Positions 28,365 through 38,250 of a stretch of DNA of 64,000 nucleotides are shown one piece after another (positions within the stretch are counted from its first letter, which is position 1; the number at the start of each line of letters is the position of its first letter). The DNA is from Massilia aurea. Lineage in GTDB: Bacteria > Pseudomonadota > Gammaproteobacteria > Burkholderiales > Burkholderiaceae_D. The notes under the pieces are model-generated. The model was not told the origin of the DNA, did not search any database, and saw nothing but the letters and a program-made list of their open reading frames with translations. The position numbers were made by a program, and so were the translations under genes. The stretch is taken from positions 310,001 through 374,000 of the forward strand of contig NZ_JACHBX010000002.1 of the NCBI RefSeq assembly GCF_014200505.1, read 5' to 3'.

Positions 28365-28748
28365 TTACTTCTTGGCAGCCTTAGCACGCTTCGCGCCGTA
28401 CTTCGAGCGAGCTTGCTTACGGTCTTTGACGCCCTGGGTATCCAGTGCACCGCGAACCATGTGGTAACGCACACCTGGCAAGTCTTTCACACGACCGCCG
28501 CGCAGCAGCACGACACTGTGTTCTTGCAGGTTGTGGCCTTCACCGCCGATGTACGAAATGACTTCGAAACCGTTGGTCAGACGCACTTTGGCGACTTTAC
28601 GCAGCGCCGAGTTTGGCTTCTTAGGCGTGGTGGTGTACACACGGGTGCACACGCCGCGCTTTTGCGGGCAGTTTTCCAGTGCCGGCGACTTGCTCTTCAC
28701 AACCGCAGCTTCACGCGGTTTGCGAATCAGTTGATTGATGGTTGGCAT
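28365..28748 (-). CDS. rpsL: 30S ribosomal protein S12
   Basis: 127 aa decoding-centre protein. [16 protein letters not shown] and [13 protein letters not shown] carry lysines at both positions where streptomycin-resistance changes are known, so it looks wild type. First gene of the str operon, downstream of a good promoter. Confidence 0.98.
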   Translation of the reverse strand: MPTINQLIRKPREAAVVKSKSPALENCPQKRGVCTRVYTTTPKKPNSALRKVAKVRLTNGFEVISYIGGEGHNLQEHSVVLLRGGRVKDLPGVRYHMVRGALDTQGVKDRKQARSKYGAKRAKAAKK

Positions 28749-28922
28749 CGTTCCTAATCCAACAAAGTACTACTCATTAATGACCCGAACCTGCAAGGTG
28801 CTGATCCGGGGACTGAAACCTAGTCCCGATGACAATGACAAAGACAGGCGACGAAAGCCACTCAGTAAAATGGAGCGGCTGCGAATGCGTATACGATGTG
28901 CAGAATAAATCGAGAACCTGCG

Positions 28923-28951
28923 AGTATAGACGCATTGTGATGATGGGTCAA
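28923..28951 (-). promoter_or_regulatory. Promoter of the str operon
   Basis: On the minus strand TTGACC (28946-28951), a 17-base spacer and TATACT (28923-28928), each one mismatch from consensus. The predicted start is near 28916, giving a leader of about 170 bases before rpsL. Confidence 0.7.
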
Positions 28952-29020
28952 CCAGTTTGCTGATTTTGCAGGCAGTCGTTCGCCGTCTTGACGCAGACCG
29001 TGGTCAATGTGGCATCACTG

Positions 29021-29908
29021 CTACAACTCGGCGTGCCGGGCAATCTCGACAAACGCATCCAGGTACGTGGTGCCTGCATCGACCTCGCGCGTGCCCAGGA
29101 AAATCTGTTTGAACACGCCCGCCTCCCCCAGCCGCACGGGCGCCACTGGCATGCGGCCCGCGTACTCCTCGACCAGCCAGCGCGGCAGCGCCGCCACGCC
29201 GCGGCCGCTGGCCACCATCTGCAGCATGATGTCGGTCGTCTCGATCGCCTTGCGCTCGCGCGGCGCGCAACCGGCCGGCACGAAGAACTGGTTATAGATG
29301 TCGAGCCGCTCGATATCGACCGGGTACGTGATCAGGACCTCATCGGACAGGTCGCGCGGCGCCGCATGCGCGCGCCCGGCCAGCGGATGGCCGCTGTGCA
29401 CCACCAGCACTTGCTCGAAGTCGAACACCGGCACAAAGCGCAGCCCTGGCTTGAACAGCGGATCGGGCGTGACGAGCAAGTCAATCTCATAGCCCAGCAG
29501 CGCCTTCAGGCCACCGAACTGGAAGCGCTGCTTGACGTCGACATCGACCTCGGGCCAGGCCGCCAGATAGGGTTCCACCACCTTGAGCAGCCACTGGTAG
29601 CAGGGATGGCACTCCATCCCGATGCGCAGCGACCCGCGCTCGCCACGCGCGTAGGCCAGCATCTGGCCTTCAGCGTGTTCGAGCTGCGGCAGCACCCGCT
29701 CGGCCAGCGCCAGCAGCGCGTGGCCGGCCTGGGTCAGGCGCAGCGAGCGGCCCTCACGCGTCCACACCGGCGTGCCCAGTCCCACTTCGAGTTTCTTGAC
29801 CGCGTGGCTCAGCGCCGACTGGGTCAGGCACAACACATCGGCCGCGGCGGTCAGCGAACCGCGGCGATCGACCTCGCGGATGATGGACAGGTGAATGCGT
29901 TCGATCAT
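29021..29908 (-). CDS. LysR-family regulator resembling MetR
   Basis: 295 aa. N-terminal winged helix-turn-helix (GSLTAAADVLCLTQSALSHA, residues about 17-36). The effector domain has IGMECHPCYQWLLKVVEPYL and LITYPVDIERLDIY, both close to MetR, the homocysteine-responsive regulator of methionine genes. No methionine gene is adjacent, so the target is elsewhere or different. Confidence 0.8.
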   Translation of the reverse strand: MIERIHLSIIREVDRRGSLTAAADVLCLTQSALSHAVKKLEVGLGTPVWTREGRSLRLTQAGHALLALAERVLPQLEHAEGQMLAYARGERGSLRIGMECHPCYQWLLKVVEPYLAAWPEVDVDVKQRFQFGGLKALLGYEIDLLVTPDPLFKPGLRFVPVFDFEQVLVVHSGHPLAGRAHAAPRDLSDEVLITYPVDIERLDIYNQFFVPAGCAPRERKAIETTDIMLQMVASGRGVAALPRWLVEEYAGRMPVAPVRLGEAGVFKQIFLGTREVDAGTTYLDAFVEIARHAEL

Positions 29909-29959
29909 GGGCAGGCGCAGAATGGATGGATGGGCGTATCGATGTGGCCGGGCCAGCCA

Positions 29960-30934
29960 TCAAGGTGCGGGCGCGCTGCCCTGCTGCAAAAAGTCGGCGA
30001 TCGACTTCACCAGCAAGGGCGAGACCGGCAAGTTCGGATCGCCATAGCTGGCCACCTGCAGTTCCGGCACCGCGCGCACGTGCTTGAACACGTGGTTCAT
30101 GCCCGGAATGATCGCCAGCTTCGCCCCCGGGCGGGCGCCGTGCAGCCGGTTGGCCTGCACCACGTCCACCTGGATATCGGTATTGCCCTGCACGACCAGC
30201 ACCGGCATCGTCAGCTCCGCGATGCGCTGCGCCGGCACATACTTGAACCACGAGATCAGATAAGGCTGCACGCTCGGCCGGAACAGCGTTGCCAGCGCCG
30301 GCGGCACCGGATCGACGACCACGCCGCTTTCCAGCGACACCAGAATGCGCTCGCTTTCCTTCTCCAGCTCGGGTGGCAGCTTGCCTTCGAGCTGCTTGCG
30401 CATCAGGGTCGAGGCGCCATCGGCAATGCCGGCAATCGACACGAATGCCGCCGCATCGGTCTGCCGCGCCGCCAGCATGCCGATCAGCGAGCCTTCGCTG
30501 TGCCCGATCACGGCCACCGATGCGAAGCGCGGATCGGCCTTGAGTCGGGCGATCCAGGCCGCTGCATCGTCGACGAACATCTCGAAGCGCAGCGCCGATT
30601 CGGCAGAGCCGGCCGCATGGCTGCCACCGATGCCCCGCTTGTCATAGCGGACTGTTGCGATGCCGGCGTCGGCCAGCCCGGCGGCCAGCAGCTTGAGACT
30701 GTCGTTGCGGCCCGGGATCATCGAGCTGTTGCCGTCGCGGTCCGTCGGTCCCGAACCGGCGATCAGCAAGGCCACGCGCGGCTTGTCGGCGCCCGCGGGC
30801 AGTTCGAGCGTGCCGGCCAGCTGCCCGGTAGGCGTGTCGAGCGTGATCGGCGTCTCGGCTGCATGGGTCTGTGACGCGATACCACCGATGAGCAGCAGCA
30901 GGCTGCAAAGACGAACGGCAAAGTTGGCGGACAT
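29960..30934 (-). CDS. Secreted alpha/beta hydrolase (serine hydrolase)
   Basis: 324 aa. Sec-type signal peptide (LCSLLLLIGGIASQTHA, residues about 9-25). The nucleophile motif is GHSEGS near residue 140, with a late GMNHVFKH that holds the probable catalytic histidine. The start at 30934 has GAGGGA just upstream; an earlier ATG at 30946 lacks one. It probably cleaves esters in the periplasm; the substrate is unknown. Confidence 0.82.
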   Translation of the reverse strand: MSANFAVRLCSLLLLIGGIASQTHAAETPITLDTPTGQLAGTLELPAGADKPRVALLIAGSGPTDRDGNSSMIPGRNDSLKLLAAGLADAGIATVRYDKRGIGGSHAAGSAESALRFEMFVDDAAAWIARLKADPRFASVAVIGHSEGSLIGMLAARQTDAAAFVSIAGIADGASTLMRKQLEGKLPPELEKESERILVSLESGVVVDPVPPALATLFRPSVQPYLISWFKYVPAQRIAELTMPVLVVQGNTDIQVDVVQANRLHGARPGAKLAIIPGMNHVFKHVRAVPELQVASYGDPNLPVSPLLVKSIADFLQQGSAPAP

Positions 30935-30965
30935 GGCTTCCCTCATGCGTGGTTGGACTGCAATT

Positions 30966-31460
30966 TCAGGCCGCGGCGGCAACAATGCCCTGCTCACGGC
31001 AAAATTCGATGATGCGCTGCAGCGCAGCCTCGGCCTCGTGCTCTTCCAGGCCGATGCCGAAGTGGTAGCGATGGGTAGCAGTATCGATCTCGATGCGGCC
31101 CTGGCCAAACCCCAGCGCATCCCATTTGCCTTCCGGCGTCCATGCCTCATGTTTGGGCAACAGGCGCACGGCGCGTATGTCGTGGACCATGAGCGCCAGC
31201 GGCACCGACGACGGCAGGTTGCCGTCGCGCGCGATGTACAGCGCATCCTGGAACACAAAGTTGCGGTACAGCGCCCACGCCGCCAGGACCATGATAACGA
31301 GTGCGCCGACCGTCAGCAGCATGAATCCGAACGACTGGTCGTGCTCCCAGCCATTGCCCAGGCCCGACGCCACGACCCAGACGAAGACCACCGACATGAA
31401 CGCCGGGAAGCCCCGTTTCTGGGTGGGACAAACGATATGCAAGGTGGGACTGGGACGCAT
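30966..31460 (-). CDS. Small membrane protein of unknown function
   Basis: 164 aa from the ATG at 31460, preceded by AGAGGA. Two hydrophobic segments (FMSVVFVWVVASGL and FMLLTVGALVIMVLAAWALY), then a soluble C-terminal half with a possible domain (IEIDTATHRYHFGIGLEE). It lies 31 bases before the hydrolase gene and may be in one transcript with it. I do not recognise the family. Confidence 0.6.
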   Translation of the reverse strand: MRPSPTLHIVCPTQKRGFPAFMSVVFVWVVASGLGNGWEHDQSFGFMLLTVGALVIMVLAAWALYRNFVFQDALYIARDGNLPSSVPLALMVHDIRAVRLLPKHEAWTPEGKWDALGFGQGRIEIDTATHRYHFGIGLEEHEAEAALQRIIEFCREQGIVAAAA

Positions 31461-31522
31461 TCCTCTTCTTCGGCGGCGACAATGACCGCGCACGATACCA
31501 TTTTCGCGGCAGTGCAGCGAAT

Positions 31523-32557
31523 TCAGATGCCCTGCAGGCGCCCCGCGAACCAGCCCAGCTCCCCGGCCAGTGCAGCGCGGATCGGCCCCGGGGTGAGGCC
31601 CGTCCAGCGCTTGAACGAGCGCCGGAAGTTGGCCACATCATGAAAGCCCAGGTGGCGCGCCACCGCATCGTTGTCGGCCCCCTCGGCCTGGAACAGCCAG
31701 AGCGCCACGTGCGTGCGCACCCCGTCGAGCTCGCCCTGGAAGTGGGTATGGTGCCGCAGCAGCTGGCGCTTGAAGGTGGCCGGGCTGACGCCAAAGTCAC
31801 CCGCCGTGCGCTCGAGCGTGGGCGCGTCGCGCACGCGCGCCAGCAGGTAATCGTAGAGCGCCGCCAGCAGGCCGGGCGCCTCGCGTGGCTCCAGGTCGGC
31901 CGCCTGGTGCGCCAGGCGCGCTGCCATCTCGCTGGCGCGCGGCCATGGCCGGTCGAGGCAGCCAGCCGGCAGCAGCATCGCGTCGAGCTGGCAGCCGAAG
32001 CGCAGCTCCAAGCCAAGATGAACGTGATGCTGCTCGATGTGACGCGGCGCGCCGCGATTGAAGCAGAAACGCCACGGCAGGCGCTCGCCGCCCAGCCAGC
32101 GGCACAGCGCCACCACGGCCGTCATGTGCATCTCGACCAGCGCCGGCCGCAGGCTCGGCGCGCCATACGCATCGACCCAGTACAGCAGCGCCACGTCGTC
32201 CCAGGTCTCGAAGCGCGGGCGCAGCAGCGGCGTCAGGCCCGCGTGGAAGCGGCACAGCGTCTGCAGCAGCGTGCGCAGGTTCGGCGCCTGCGCCAGCGCA
32301 TGGCTGGCGGCGCCGTCGTGCCCCGGCAGCAGTTGCTGGCCCAGCATGAAGCTCGTGTCCGGGCTGTCCAGCAGGCGCAGGGTGTTCGCCAGCTGCTGCA
32401 GATACTGGCCAGGGGTCGTTGCACTGTCCGCGTCCGGATCGCATCCGCGCAGCAGGTCGGCGTCAAGCGCATCGCGCGAGCGGCCGTATTCCAGCGCCAG
32501 CGCGCTGTGCCGGCGCGCCGCGGGCGAGGCTGCCGTGGCGGCCTGCCAGGCGATCAC
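31523..32557 (-). CDS. AraC-family regulator (OruR/Arabinose_bd-like)
   Basis: 344 aa. A long N-terminal sensing region (residues 1-230) of the type seen in OruR-like regulators, then the C-terminal double helix-turn-helix (TAGDFGVSPATFKRQLLRHH and ARHLGFHDVANFRRSFKRW). The start is GTG 32557, which overlaps the stop of the GGDEF gene by four bases (GTGA). The two proteins are therefore likely made together. Confidence 0.85.
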   Translation of the reverse strand: MIAWQAATAASPAARRHSALALEYGRSRDALDADLLRGCDPDADSATTPGQYLQQLANTLRLLDSPDTSFMLGQQLLPGHDGAASHALAQAPNLRTLLQTLCRFHAGLTPLLRPRFETWDDVALLYWVDAYGAPSLRPALVEMHMTAVVALCRWLGGERLPWRFCFNRGAPRHIEQHHVHLGLELRFGCQLDAMLLPAGCLDRPWPRASEMAARLAHQAADLEPREAPGLLAALYDYLLARVRDAPTLERTAGDFGVSPATFKRQLLRHHTHFQGELDGVRTHVALWLFQAEGADNDAVARHLGFHDVANFRRSFKRWTGLTPGPIRAALAGELGWFAGRLQGI

Positions 32558-33423
32558 ACTGCGGCCATCTGGCGGTCCATCTGCCGACACAGCGCGCCAA
32601 GGAGCGCATCGGGCGCGCCGCGTGCCGGCGCGCAGCCATGGCGCAGCGTGATGTCCACCCGGCCGCCCGGTGCATGGTGGCGCATCGACGACACCATGCG
32701 GCACAGGTGGTCGGCCGCGGCGCGCGCCTCGGGTTCGGCCAGGCCCGGCATCAGCACGGCAAAGCGGTCGCCCGCATAGCGGCACAGCAGGTCGTCGTTG
32801 CGCAGGTTCAGCAGCAGCATGTGGGCAACGGCCTGCAATGCGCGGTCGCCCTCGGGCTGGCCATGTTCGCGATTGATCCGGTGGAAGGCGTCGATGTCGA
32901 ACAGCACCAGCGAGCCAACGCCGTCCGTCCGTTTGCTCTCGATGTGCAGTTGCGCGCGCAGGTAGGCTGCGTCGGCCAGCTGGGTGATACGGTCGAATGG
33001 CCGGTGGTTGCGAAACAGGCGCTCGCGCTTGCGCATGTGGTCCGACAGCGTGGCCTGCTCGCGCCGCCAATACACCATGCCCGCGGTCACAATCAACATC
33101 CCCAGCGGCAGCAGCGCCTCCAGCACGTTGTCCCACAGCGCCGACTTCTCGACATCGAACACTTCATCGAGGCAATCGGCCCACGATCCCAGCATGATGC
33201 AGGCCAGGCCCCCGGCCAGCAGGCGCGTGACCACGCCGTCGGGCCGGCTGGCCAGCACCAGTCCGCACCACAGCGCCGCCAGCAGGGCCGTGCCGCCCTC
33301 GCTGGCGATGTCCACCAGGTCCCATGCCGCGAACGGGATGGCCGGACCGGCGCCGGCAAACAGAAACACGACGGCGCCGAGCAGGCCGGCGATCAACAGA
33401 ACGTGGCGGATCAGGGGAGACAT
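32554..33423 (-). CDS. Membrane GGDEF-domain protein with degenerate active site
   Basis: 289 aa from MSPLIRHV at 33423; an ATG at 33456 is also possible. Four or so N-terminal membrane helices (residues about 5-125), then a GGDEF fold. The signature position reads AGDRF in place of GGDEF (RYAGDRFAVLMPG), so the catalytic Glu is lost and diguanylate cyclase activity is unlikely. It may instead bind a nucleotide or act as a signalling partner for the overlapping AraC gene. Confidence 0.75.
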   Translation of the reverse strand: MSPLIRHVLLIAGLLGAVVFLFAGAGPAIPFAAWDLVDIASEGGTALLAALWCGLVLASRPDGVVTRLLAGGLACIMLGSWADCLDEVFDVEKSALWDNVLEALLPLGMLIVTAGMVYWRREQATLSDHMRKRERLFRNHRPFDRITQLADAAYLRAQLHIESKRTDGVGSLVLFDIDAFHRINREHGQPEGDRALQAVAHMLLLNLRNDDLLCRYAGDRFAVLMPGLAEPEARAAADHLCRMVSSMRHHAPGGRVDITLRHGCAPARGAPDALLGALCRQMDRQMAAV

Positions 33424-33714
33424 GGGCGGCGCGGTCAGGGAAGATCGCCGGAACATAGCGCAACCAGATGACCGCAGGATGACAGGATGGCAAAACTGTG
33501 GCGCCGCCGCACAGGGTCGAAACAGCTCATATAAACCCGCGCAGGGCATCCCGGCTCGCTGCCCGCCCCCTGGTGTGGGCAGAACCTGCGGGGTCAATTC
33601 GGCTCAGGTACACCGTGCACCGTGCCAGATACCGGATGGCGACCGATCGTGGTCACCGATAGGTCACATTCAGGCACCAGAATCCGCCGCATCCCAACCA
33701 TTGGATTCTCCCCC

Positions 33715-36216
33715 ATGCGCCACTTTGCCCTCCCCGCTCTTACCGCCGGCCTGCTGGCCGCCGCTGGCGTACATGCCGCCGAACCGGCCAGCGTGATCGT
33801 CACCGGCCAGCGCGCCAGCCTGGCGCGCGCCATCGCCGCCCAGGAGCAGGCCGACAATATCGTCAGTGTCGTCAGCAGCGACGACATCGGCCACCTGCCG
33901 GACAAGAACGCGGCCGAAGCGCTGGCGCGCATGCCAGGCGTCTCGGTCCAGCGCGACCAGGGCGAAGGCCGCTACGTCGTGGTGCGCGGCCTGGATGCGG
34001 ACTACAACAGCGTGACCATCAACGGCGCGCTGGTGCCGTCGCCGGAAGCGACGCGCCGCGCGGTGGCGCTGGACGTGCTCCCAGCCGGGATGATCCGCTC
34101 GCTCGAAGTGACCAAGTCGGCCACGCCGGACCAGGATGCCAATTCGCTGGGCGGCAGTGTCGAGGTCAAGACCTTGTCGGCCTTCGACCTGCCTGGCAAA
34201 TTGCTGAACGTCGGCGCGGCGGTCGGCCATGACACCAACACGAGCCAGAACAGCCCGAGCGCCAACCTGCTGTGGGCCCAGCGCTTCATGGACGGCAAAC
34301 TGGGCGTGGCCGCCGGCATCTCGGGCGAAAAGCGCAAGTTCGGGTCAGACAACGTGGAAACGGGCGGCGACTGGAACGGCAAGCGCCTCGCCGGCTTCGA
34401 GCTGCGCGACTACCTGCCCACGCGCGAACGCCGCGCCGGCGCGATCAATCTCGATTACCGCCCGGATGCCGCGACGAGCTACGCGCTGCGTGGCTTCATC
34501 AGCCGCTTCTCGGACGAAGAATCGCGCGACCGCATGACGATCGGCGACTTCGAAGGCAATGAAGACGGCGTGCTCGAAGGTGAAACGGACACCGCCGCCG
34601 TCGAGCGCCGCCTGCGCCAGCGCAAGTACACGCAAGAGATCCGCTCGCTCACGGGATCGCTTGATCGCCGCATGGGCCAGTACTGGAAGCTGCATGCCGA
34701 AGCGGCGGCCAGCAGCGCCACCGACAAGACGCCGGACGCAATTGCCGATGCGCGCTTCACCAATCTCGAGAGCTTCGATGGCATCGGCTTTACCAATCCC
34801 CGCACGCCGCACCTGATCGCGCCCGCCGGCGTGGCCGATGCCGCCAACTATGAACTCGATTCGTTCGCACTCGAACGCGCCTCCGCCAAAGACACGACCC
34901 GCCAGCTGCGCTTGGACCTGCAGCGCGACTTCGACGCCGGCGACTGGAACGGCGCCGTCAAGTTCGGCGCCAAGACCACGCGCCGCGACAAGAAGACCGA
35001 CACCGAGGCCTGGGAATACGGCAGCGACGACCCGACCGACGACGATTACTTCGGCGCCGGCCCGAACTCGATGAGCGCGTTCGTGAATGGCACGCGCCTG
35101 AACTACCCGTTCGGCAATCTTGGTTATGCGATCGATCCGGCTTTGGTGCGTGCGCGCCTGGCCGGCCTGGCACGCGACCCGGCCCGCGTGGCCGTCGATT
35201 CGGCGCTGGACGACTTCAGGCTGCAGGAAGACATCGACGCTGCGTACCTGCAAACGAGCCTGCGCCGCGGCGCCTGGTCGCTGCTGGCCGGCGTACGGGC
35301 CGAGCGCACGCGCTTTACGGCCGACGGCTCGCAAGTGACCGACGACGACATCACACCACGCTCCGCCAGCCGCTCGTACACCAACTGGCTGCCGGGCGTG
35401 CACCTGCGCTTTGACGTCGACCAGGCCACCAGCGTGCGCGCCGCGTGGAGCAACTCGGTCGTGCGCGCCAACTTCGCCCAGCTGGCGCCGGGCGTGAGCC
35501 TGGACGGCGACGACGAAGCGACCATCGGCAACCCTGATCTGGCGCCGCTGCTCTCGCACAACCTGGACCTGGGCATCGAGCGCGTGATCGGCGGCGATGG
35601 CGTGGTCTCGGCCTACGTCTTCACCAAGGCCATCCGCGACTTCACCTACACCACCGACCTGGCGGGCAGCGGAGATTGGGCTGACTACGCGAGCGCGATC
35701 TCGTACAAGAATGGCGACAAGGCGCGCGTACGCGGCATCGAACTGGCCTGGCAGCAGCCGCTGCGCATGCTGCCGGCGCCGTTCAACGGTCTGCTGGTCG
35801 GCATCAACGGCAGCATCACCAATTCGCGCGCCACCATCGACAGCGCAGATGGCGACGGTGGCCGCGCCGCACGCACGATCCGCATGCCGGGCCAGTCGAA
35901 CCGCGTCGGCAACGTGATGCTCGGCTACGAAGCCGGCCCGTTCAGCGCGCGCCTGGCGATGAACTACAAGTCGCCGTATCTGCTGGAGCTGGGCGAGGAT
36001 ACGCTGGATGCGACACAGGACCGCTTCGTCGACACCCAGAAGCAGCTGGACCTGTCGATGTCGTGGAAACTGGACAAGCGCTGGCAGGTCACGTTCGACG
36101 CCAGCAACCTGAATAACGAACATTACTATGTGTACCTGGGCGACAAGTCGCGCAATGCGCAGCACGAACAATACGGCCGCACCTACAAGATCGGCCTGAA
36201 AGCGAGCATCTTCTGA
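33715..36216 (+). CDS. TonB-dependent receptor linked to phytase
   Basis: 833 aa from MRHFALPAL at 33715. Signal peptide ending near GVHAAEP. Plug domain with DKNAAEALARMPGVSVQRD near residue 60, then a beta-barrel ending in a C-terminal phenylalanine (GLKASIF). The receptor stop and the phytase ATG share one base (TGATG), so it probably takes up phytate, its breakdown products or bound metals. Regulation is not evident from the sequence. Confidence 0.88.
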   Translation: MRHFALPALTAGLLAAAGVHAAEPASVIVTGQRASLARAIAAQEQADNIVSVVSSDDIGHLPDKNAAEALARMPGVSVQRDQGEGRYVVVRGLDADYNSVTINGALVPSPEATRRAVALDVLPAGMIRSLEVTKSATPDQDANSLGGSVEVKTLSAFDLPGKLLNVGAAVGHDTNTSQNSPSANLLWAQRFMDGKLGVAAGISGEKRKFGSDNVETGGDWNGKRLAGFELRDYLPTRERRAGAINLDYRPDAATSYALRGFISRFSDEESRDRMTIGDFEGNEDGVLEGETDTAAVERRLRQRKYTQEIRSLTGSLDRRMGQYWKLHAEAAASSATDKTPDAIADARFTNLESFDGIGFTNPRTPHLIAPAGVADAANYELDSFALERASAKDTTRQLRLDLQRDFDAGDWNGAVKFGAKTTRRDKKTDTEAWEYGSDDPTDDDYFGAGPNSMSAFVNGTRLNYPFGNLGYAIDPALVRARLAGLARDPARVAVDSALDDFRLQEDIDAAYLQTSLRRGAWSLLAGVRAERTRFTADGSQVTDDDITPRSASRSYTNWLPGVHLRFDVDQATSVRAAWSNSVVRANFAQLAPGVSLDGDDEATIGNPDLAPLLSHNLDLGIERVIGGDGVVSAYVFTKAIRDFTYTTDLAGSGDWADYASAISYKNGDKARVRGIELAWQQPLRMLPAPFNGLLVGINGSITNSRATIDSADGDGGRAARTIRMPGQSNRVGNVMLGYEAGPFSARLAMNYKSPYLLELGEDTLDATQDRFVDTQKQLDLSMSWKLDKRWQVTFDASNLNNEHYYVYLGDKSRNAQHEQYGRTYKIGLKASIF

Positions 36217-38063
36217 TGAACAAGACCGTTTCTCCGATCCTGAACGCCGTCCTGCTTGCCTGCTCCCTGGCCGCGCCGGCATGGGGCGCTGCACCAACGG
36301 TGCCGGCCACCCTGAACGACGCCGAAGAACTGGCCGCGCTGCCTGGCGGGGGCTGGCTGGCCCTCGACAAGCGCGCGCTGCGCCTGGTCGGCGCCGATGG
36401 CCGCGAACGCGCCAGCCTGCCATTGCGTGGTGAACGACTCGACCTGCGCCCGCTGGACGGCGGCGCGCTGGCCATCGTCATCGACGCCAACGCCGAACGC
36501 GCGCTGCCGGTGCAGATCGACATCAAGGCCGGCACGCTGCGCGCACTGCCCGTGCTCCCGGACACGGGCTTCGGCATCGAGGCGGCCTGCCTGTACCGCG
36601 ATGCGCAGCAGCTCGACTACGTGTTCCTGGTCGCGAAAGATGGCCAGGCGCAGCAATGGCTGCTGGGTAGCGGCGGTAGCGAACACCGCCTGGTGCGCCG
36701 CCTGGCGCTGCCGTCCGGCGTAGAGACATGCCGCGTCGACGATGCGCATGGGACGCTGTTCGCGGCCGAGGAAGGCATGGGCCTGTGGGCGTATGGCGCC
36801 GATGCCGAAGGCCCGCCAGCCCGCGCCCCAGTGGCGCTGCAGGCGCCGCACGGTCGCTTGACGGGTGAACTGACGGCGCTGGCGGTGCTGCCGGGCGGCG
36901 TGGCCGCGATCGATGACAAGGGCGCCCTGCTGACCTGGAAACGTGACGGCAAGCGCTGGCACGCGCTGCCGGCCCGCCCGCTCGGCGCGCAGCAACTGGT
37001 GGCGCTTGCACCGGCGTCCGACAAGCTGGCCGTGCGCACGAAGCAAGGCTGGCAAGCCCCGGCGCTGAGCTGGAAAGCCGGCAGCGCGCCGCCCAAACGC
37101 CTGCCGATCGTGCTGCCGCGCATGCAGACCGAACCCGTCGCGCAACTGGGCGACGCGGCCGACGATCCGGCGATCTGGGTTCATCCGACCGATCCTGCCA
37201 AATCGCGCATCCTGGGCACCAACAAGAAGCAGGGCATGCTGGTGTACGACCTGCAGGGTCGCCAGACGCAACTGCTCGCTGCCGGTCGCCTGAACAACGT
37301 CGACCTGCGCCAGGACGTGCGCTTTGGCAGCGAGCGCTTCGACCTGGCGGTGGCCACCCAGCGCGACGAGCAGGCGATGGTGCTGTTTGCGATCGATGCA
37401 CAGGGCGAACTGCGCGAAGCGGCGCGCCTGCCCACGGGCCTGGGCGACATCTACGGCACCTGCCTGTTGCGCACGCCCGAAGGTGGCCTCGATGCATTCG
37501 TCAACGACAAGGATGGCCGCTACGAGCATTACCAGATCACGCGCAGTGGCGGCCAGTTTGGTGCGCGGCTGGCGCGCACGTTCAAGCTCGCATCGCAGCC
37601 GGAAGGTTGCGTGGCCGACGACCGCAGCGGCCTGCTGTTCGTGGGCGAAGAAGACCGTGGCCTGTGGGTGACATCGGCACGGGCCGACCAGCCGGCGACG
37701 CTGAAGATGATCATGCCGGTCGGCGAATGGCTGCACGACGATGTCGAAGGCATGGGCATCTACCACGGCGCTAAACGCAGCTATCTGGTGGTGTCGAGCC
37801 AGGGGAATAACAGCTACGTGGTGTTCGATGCGGCGGCGCCGTTTGCCGTGCGCGGCGCGTTCCGGGTGGGGCTCGATGCGGTCAACGGCATCGACGGCGC
37901 ATCCGAGACCGATGGACTCGACGTGACATCGGCGAATCTTGGCGGCCCGTTCGCGCGCGGCGTGCTGGTGGTGCACGACGGCTACAAGCGCATGCCGGAC
38001 GGGGCACAGAACTACAAGGCAGTGGCGTGGGACGATATTGCCAGGGCTTTGCAGCTCGACTGA
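36216..38063 (+). CDS. Dual-domain beta-propeller phytase (3-phytase)
   Basis: 615 aa with signal peptide (LLACSLAAPAWGA). Residues about 310-615 are the beta-propeller phytase domain, with DDPAIWVHPTDPAKSRILG, GTNKKQGMLVYDLQG, NDKDGRYEHYQI and EGCVADDRSGLLFVGEED. The N-terminal ~280 residues look like a second, less conserved propeller, an arrangement known in some environmental phytases. It would release phosphate from calcium phytate outside the inner membrane. It is translationally coupled to the receptor gene. Confidence 0.87.
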   Translation: MNKTVSPILNAVLLACSLAAPAWGAAPTVPATLNDAEELAALPGGGWLALDKRALRLVGADGRERASLPLRGERLDLRPLDGGALAIVIDANAERALPVQIDIKAGTLRALPVLPDTGFGIEAACLYRDAQQLDYVFLVAKDGQAQQWLLGSGGSEHRLVRRLALPSGVETCRVDDAHGTLFAAEEGMGLWAYGADAEGPPARAPVALQAPHGRLTGELTALAVLPGGVAAIDDKGALLTWKRDGKRWHALPARPLGAQQLVALAPASDKLAVRTKQGWQAPALSWKAGSAPPKRLPIVLPRMQTEPVAQLGDAADDPAIWVHPTDPAKSRILGTNKKQGMLVYDLQGRQTQLLAAGRLNNVDLRQDVRFGSERFDLAVATQRDEQAMVLFAIDAQGELREAARLPTGLGDIYGTCLLRTPEGGLDAFVNDKDGRYEHYQITRSGGQFGARLARTFKLASQPEGCVADDRSGLLFVGEEDRGLWVTSARADQPATLKMIMPVGEWLHDDVEGMGIYHGAKRSYLVVSSQGNNSYVVFDAAAPFAVRGAFRVGLDAVNGIDGASETDGLDVTSANLGGPFARGVLVVHDGYKRMPDGAQNYKAVAWDDIARALQLD

Positions 38064-38089
38064 TGCAGCTCGACCAAAAGGGCCTGACA

Positions 38090-38250
38090 AACCCGTTCGA
38101 CATGCCGCCAACAGATGCGCGAGCAGGCACGCGAAAGGAACGCCTGGTGGCTGCCTGCTCGTCGCTCATGTCGTATGCGCCGTCTGCGAAAGCGGTGTAG
38201 CCAACCCAAGGTACGTTCGACGACCCGCCGCCATCGGCCTAGCCGTTCGT
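38090..38250 (-). pseudogene. Remnant of an IS5-type transposase (C-terminal end)
   Basis: A short minus-strand reading contains RRVVERTLGWLHRFRRRRIR followed by HERRAGSHQAFLSRACSRIC. This is the conserved C-terminal part of IS5-family DDE transposases. The rest of the gene is missing, and no terminal repeats were found. The whole stretch 38064-39050 has no intact gene and is less GC-rich than its surroundings. A 48-codon open stretch on the minus strand (about 38753-38896, ending ALYRAIAKR) has no start codon and may be another gene remnant. Confidence 0.6.

Noticed and set aside
31523..33136. A single 537-aa AraC protein extending to 33136
   Set aside because: The upper part is antisense or out-of-frame shadow of the GGDEF gene; the GTG at 32557 overlapping its stop is a much better start.
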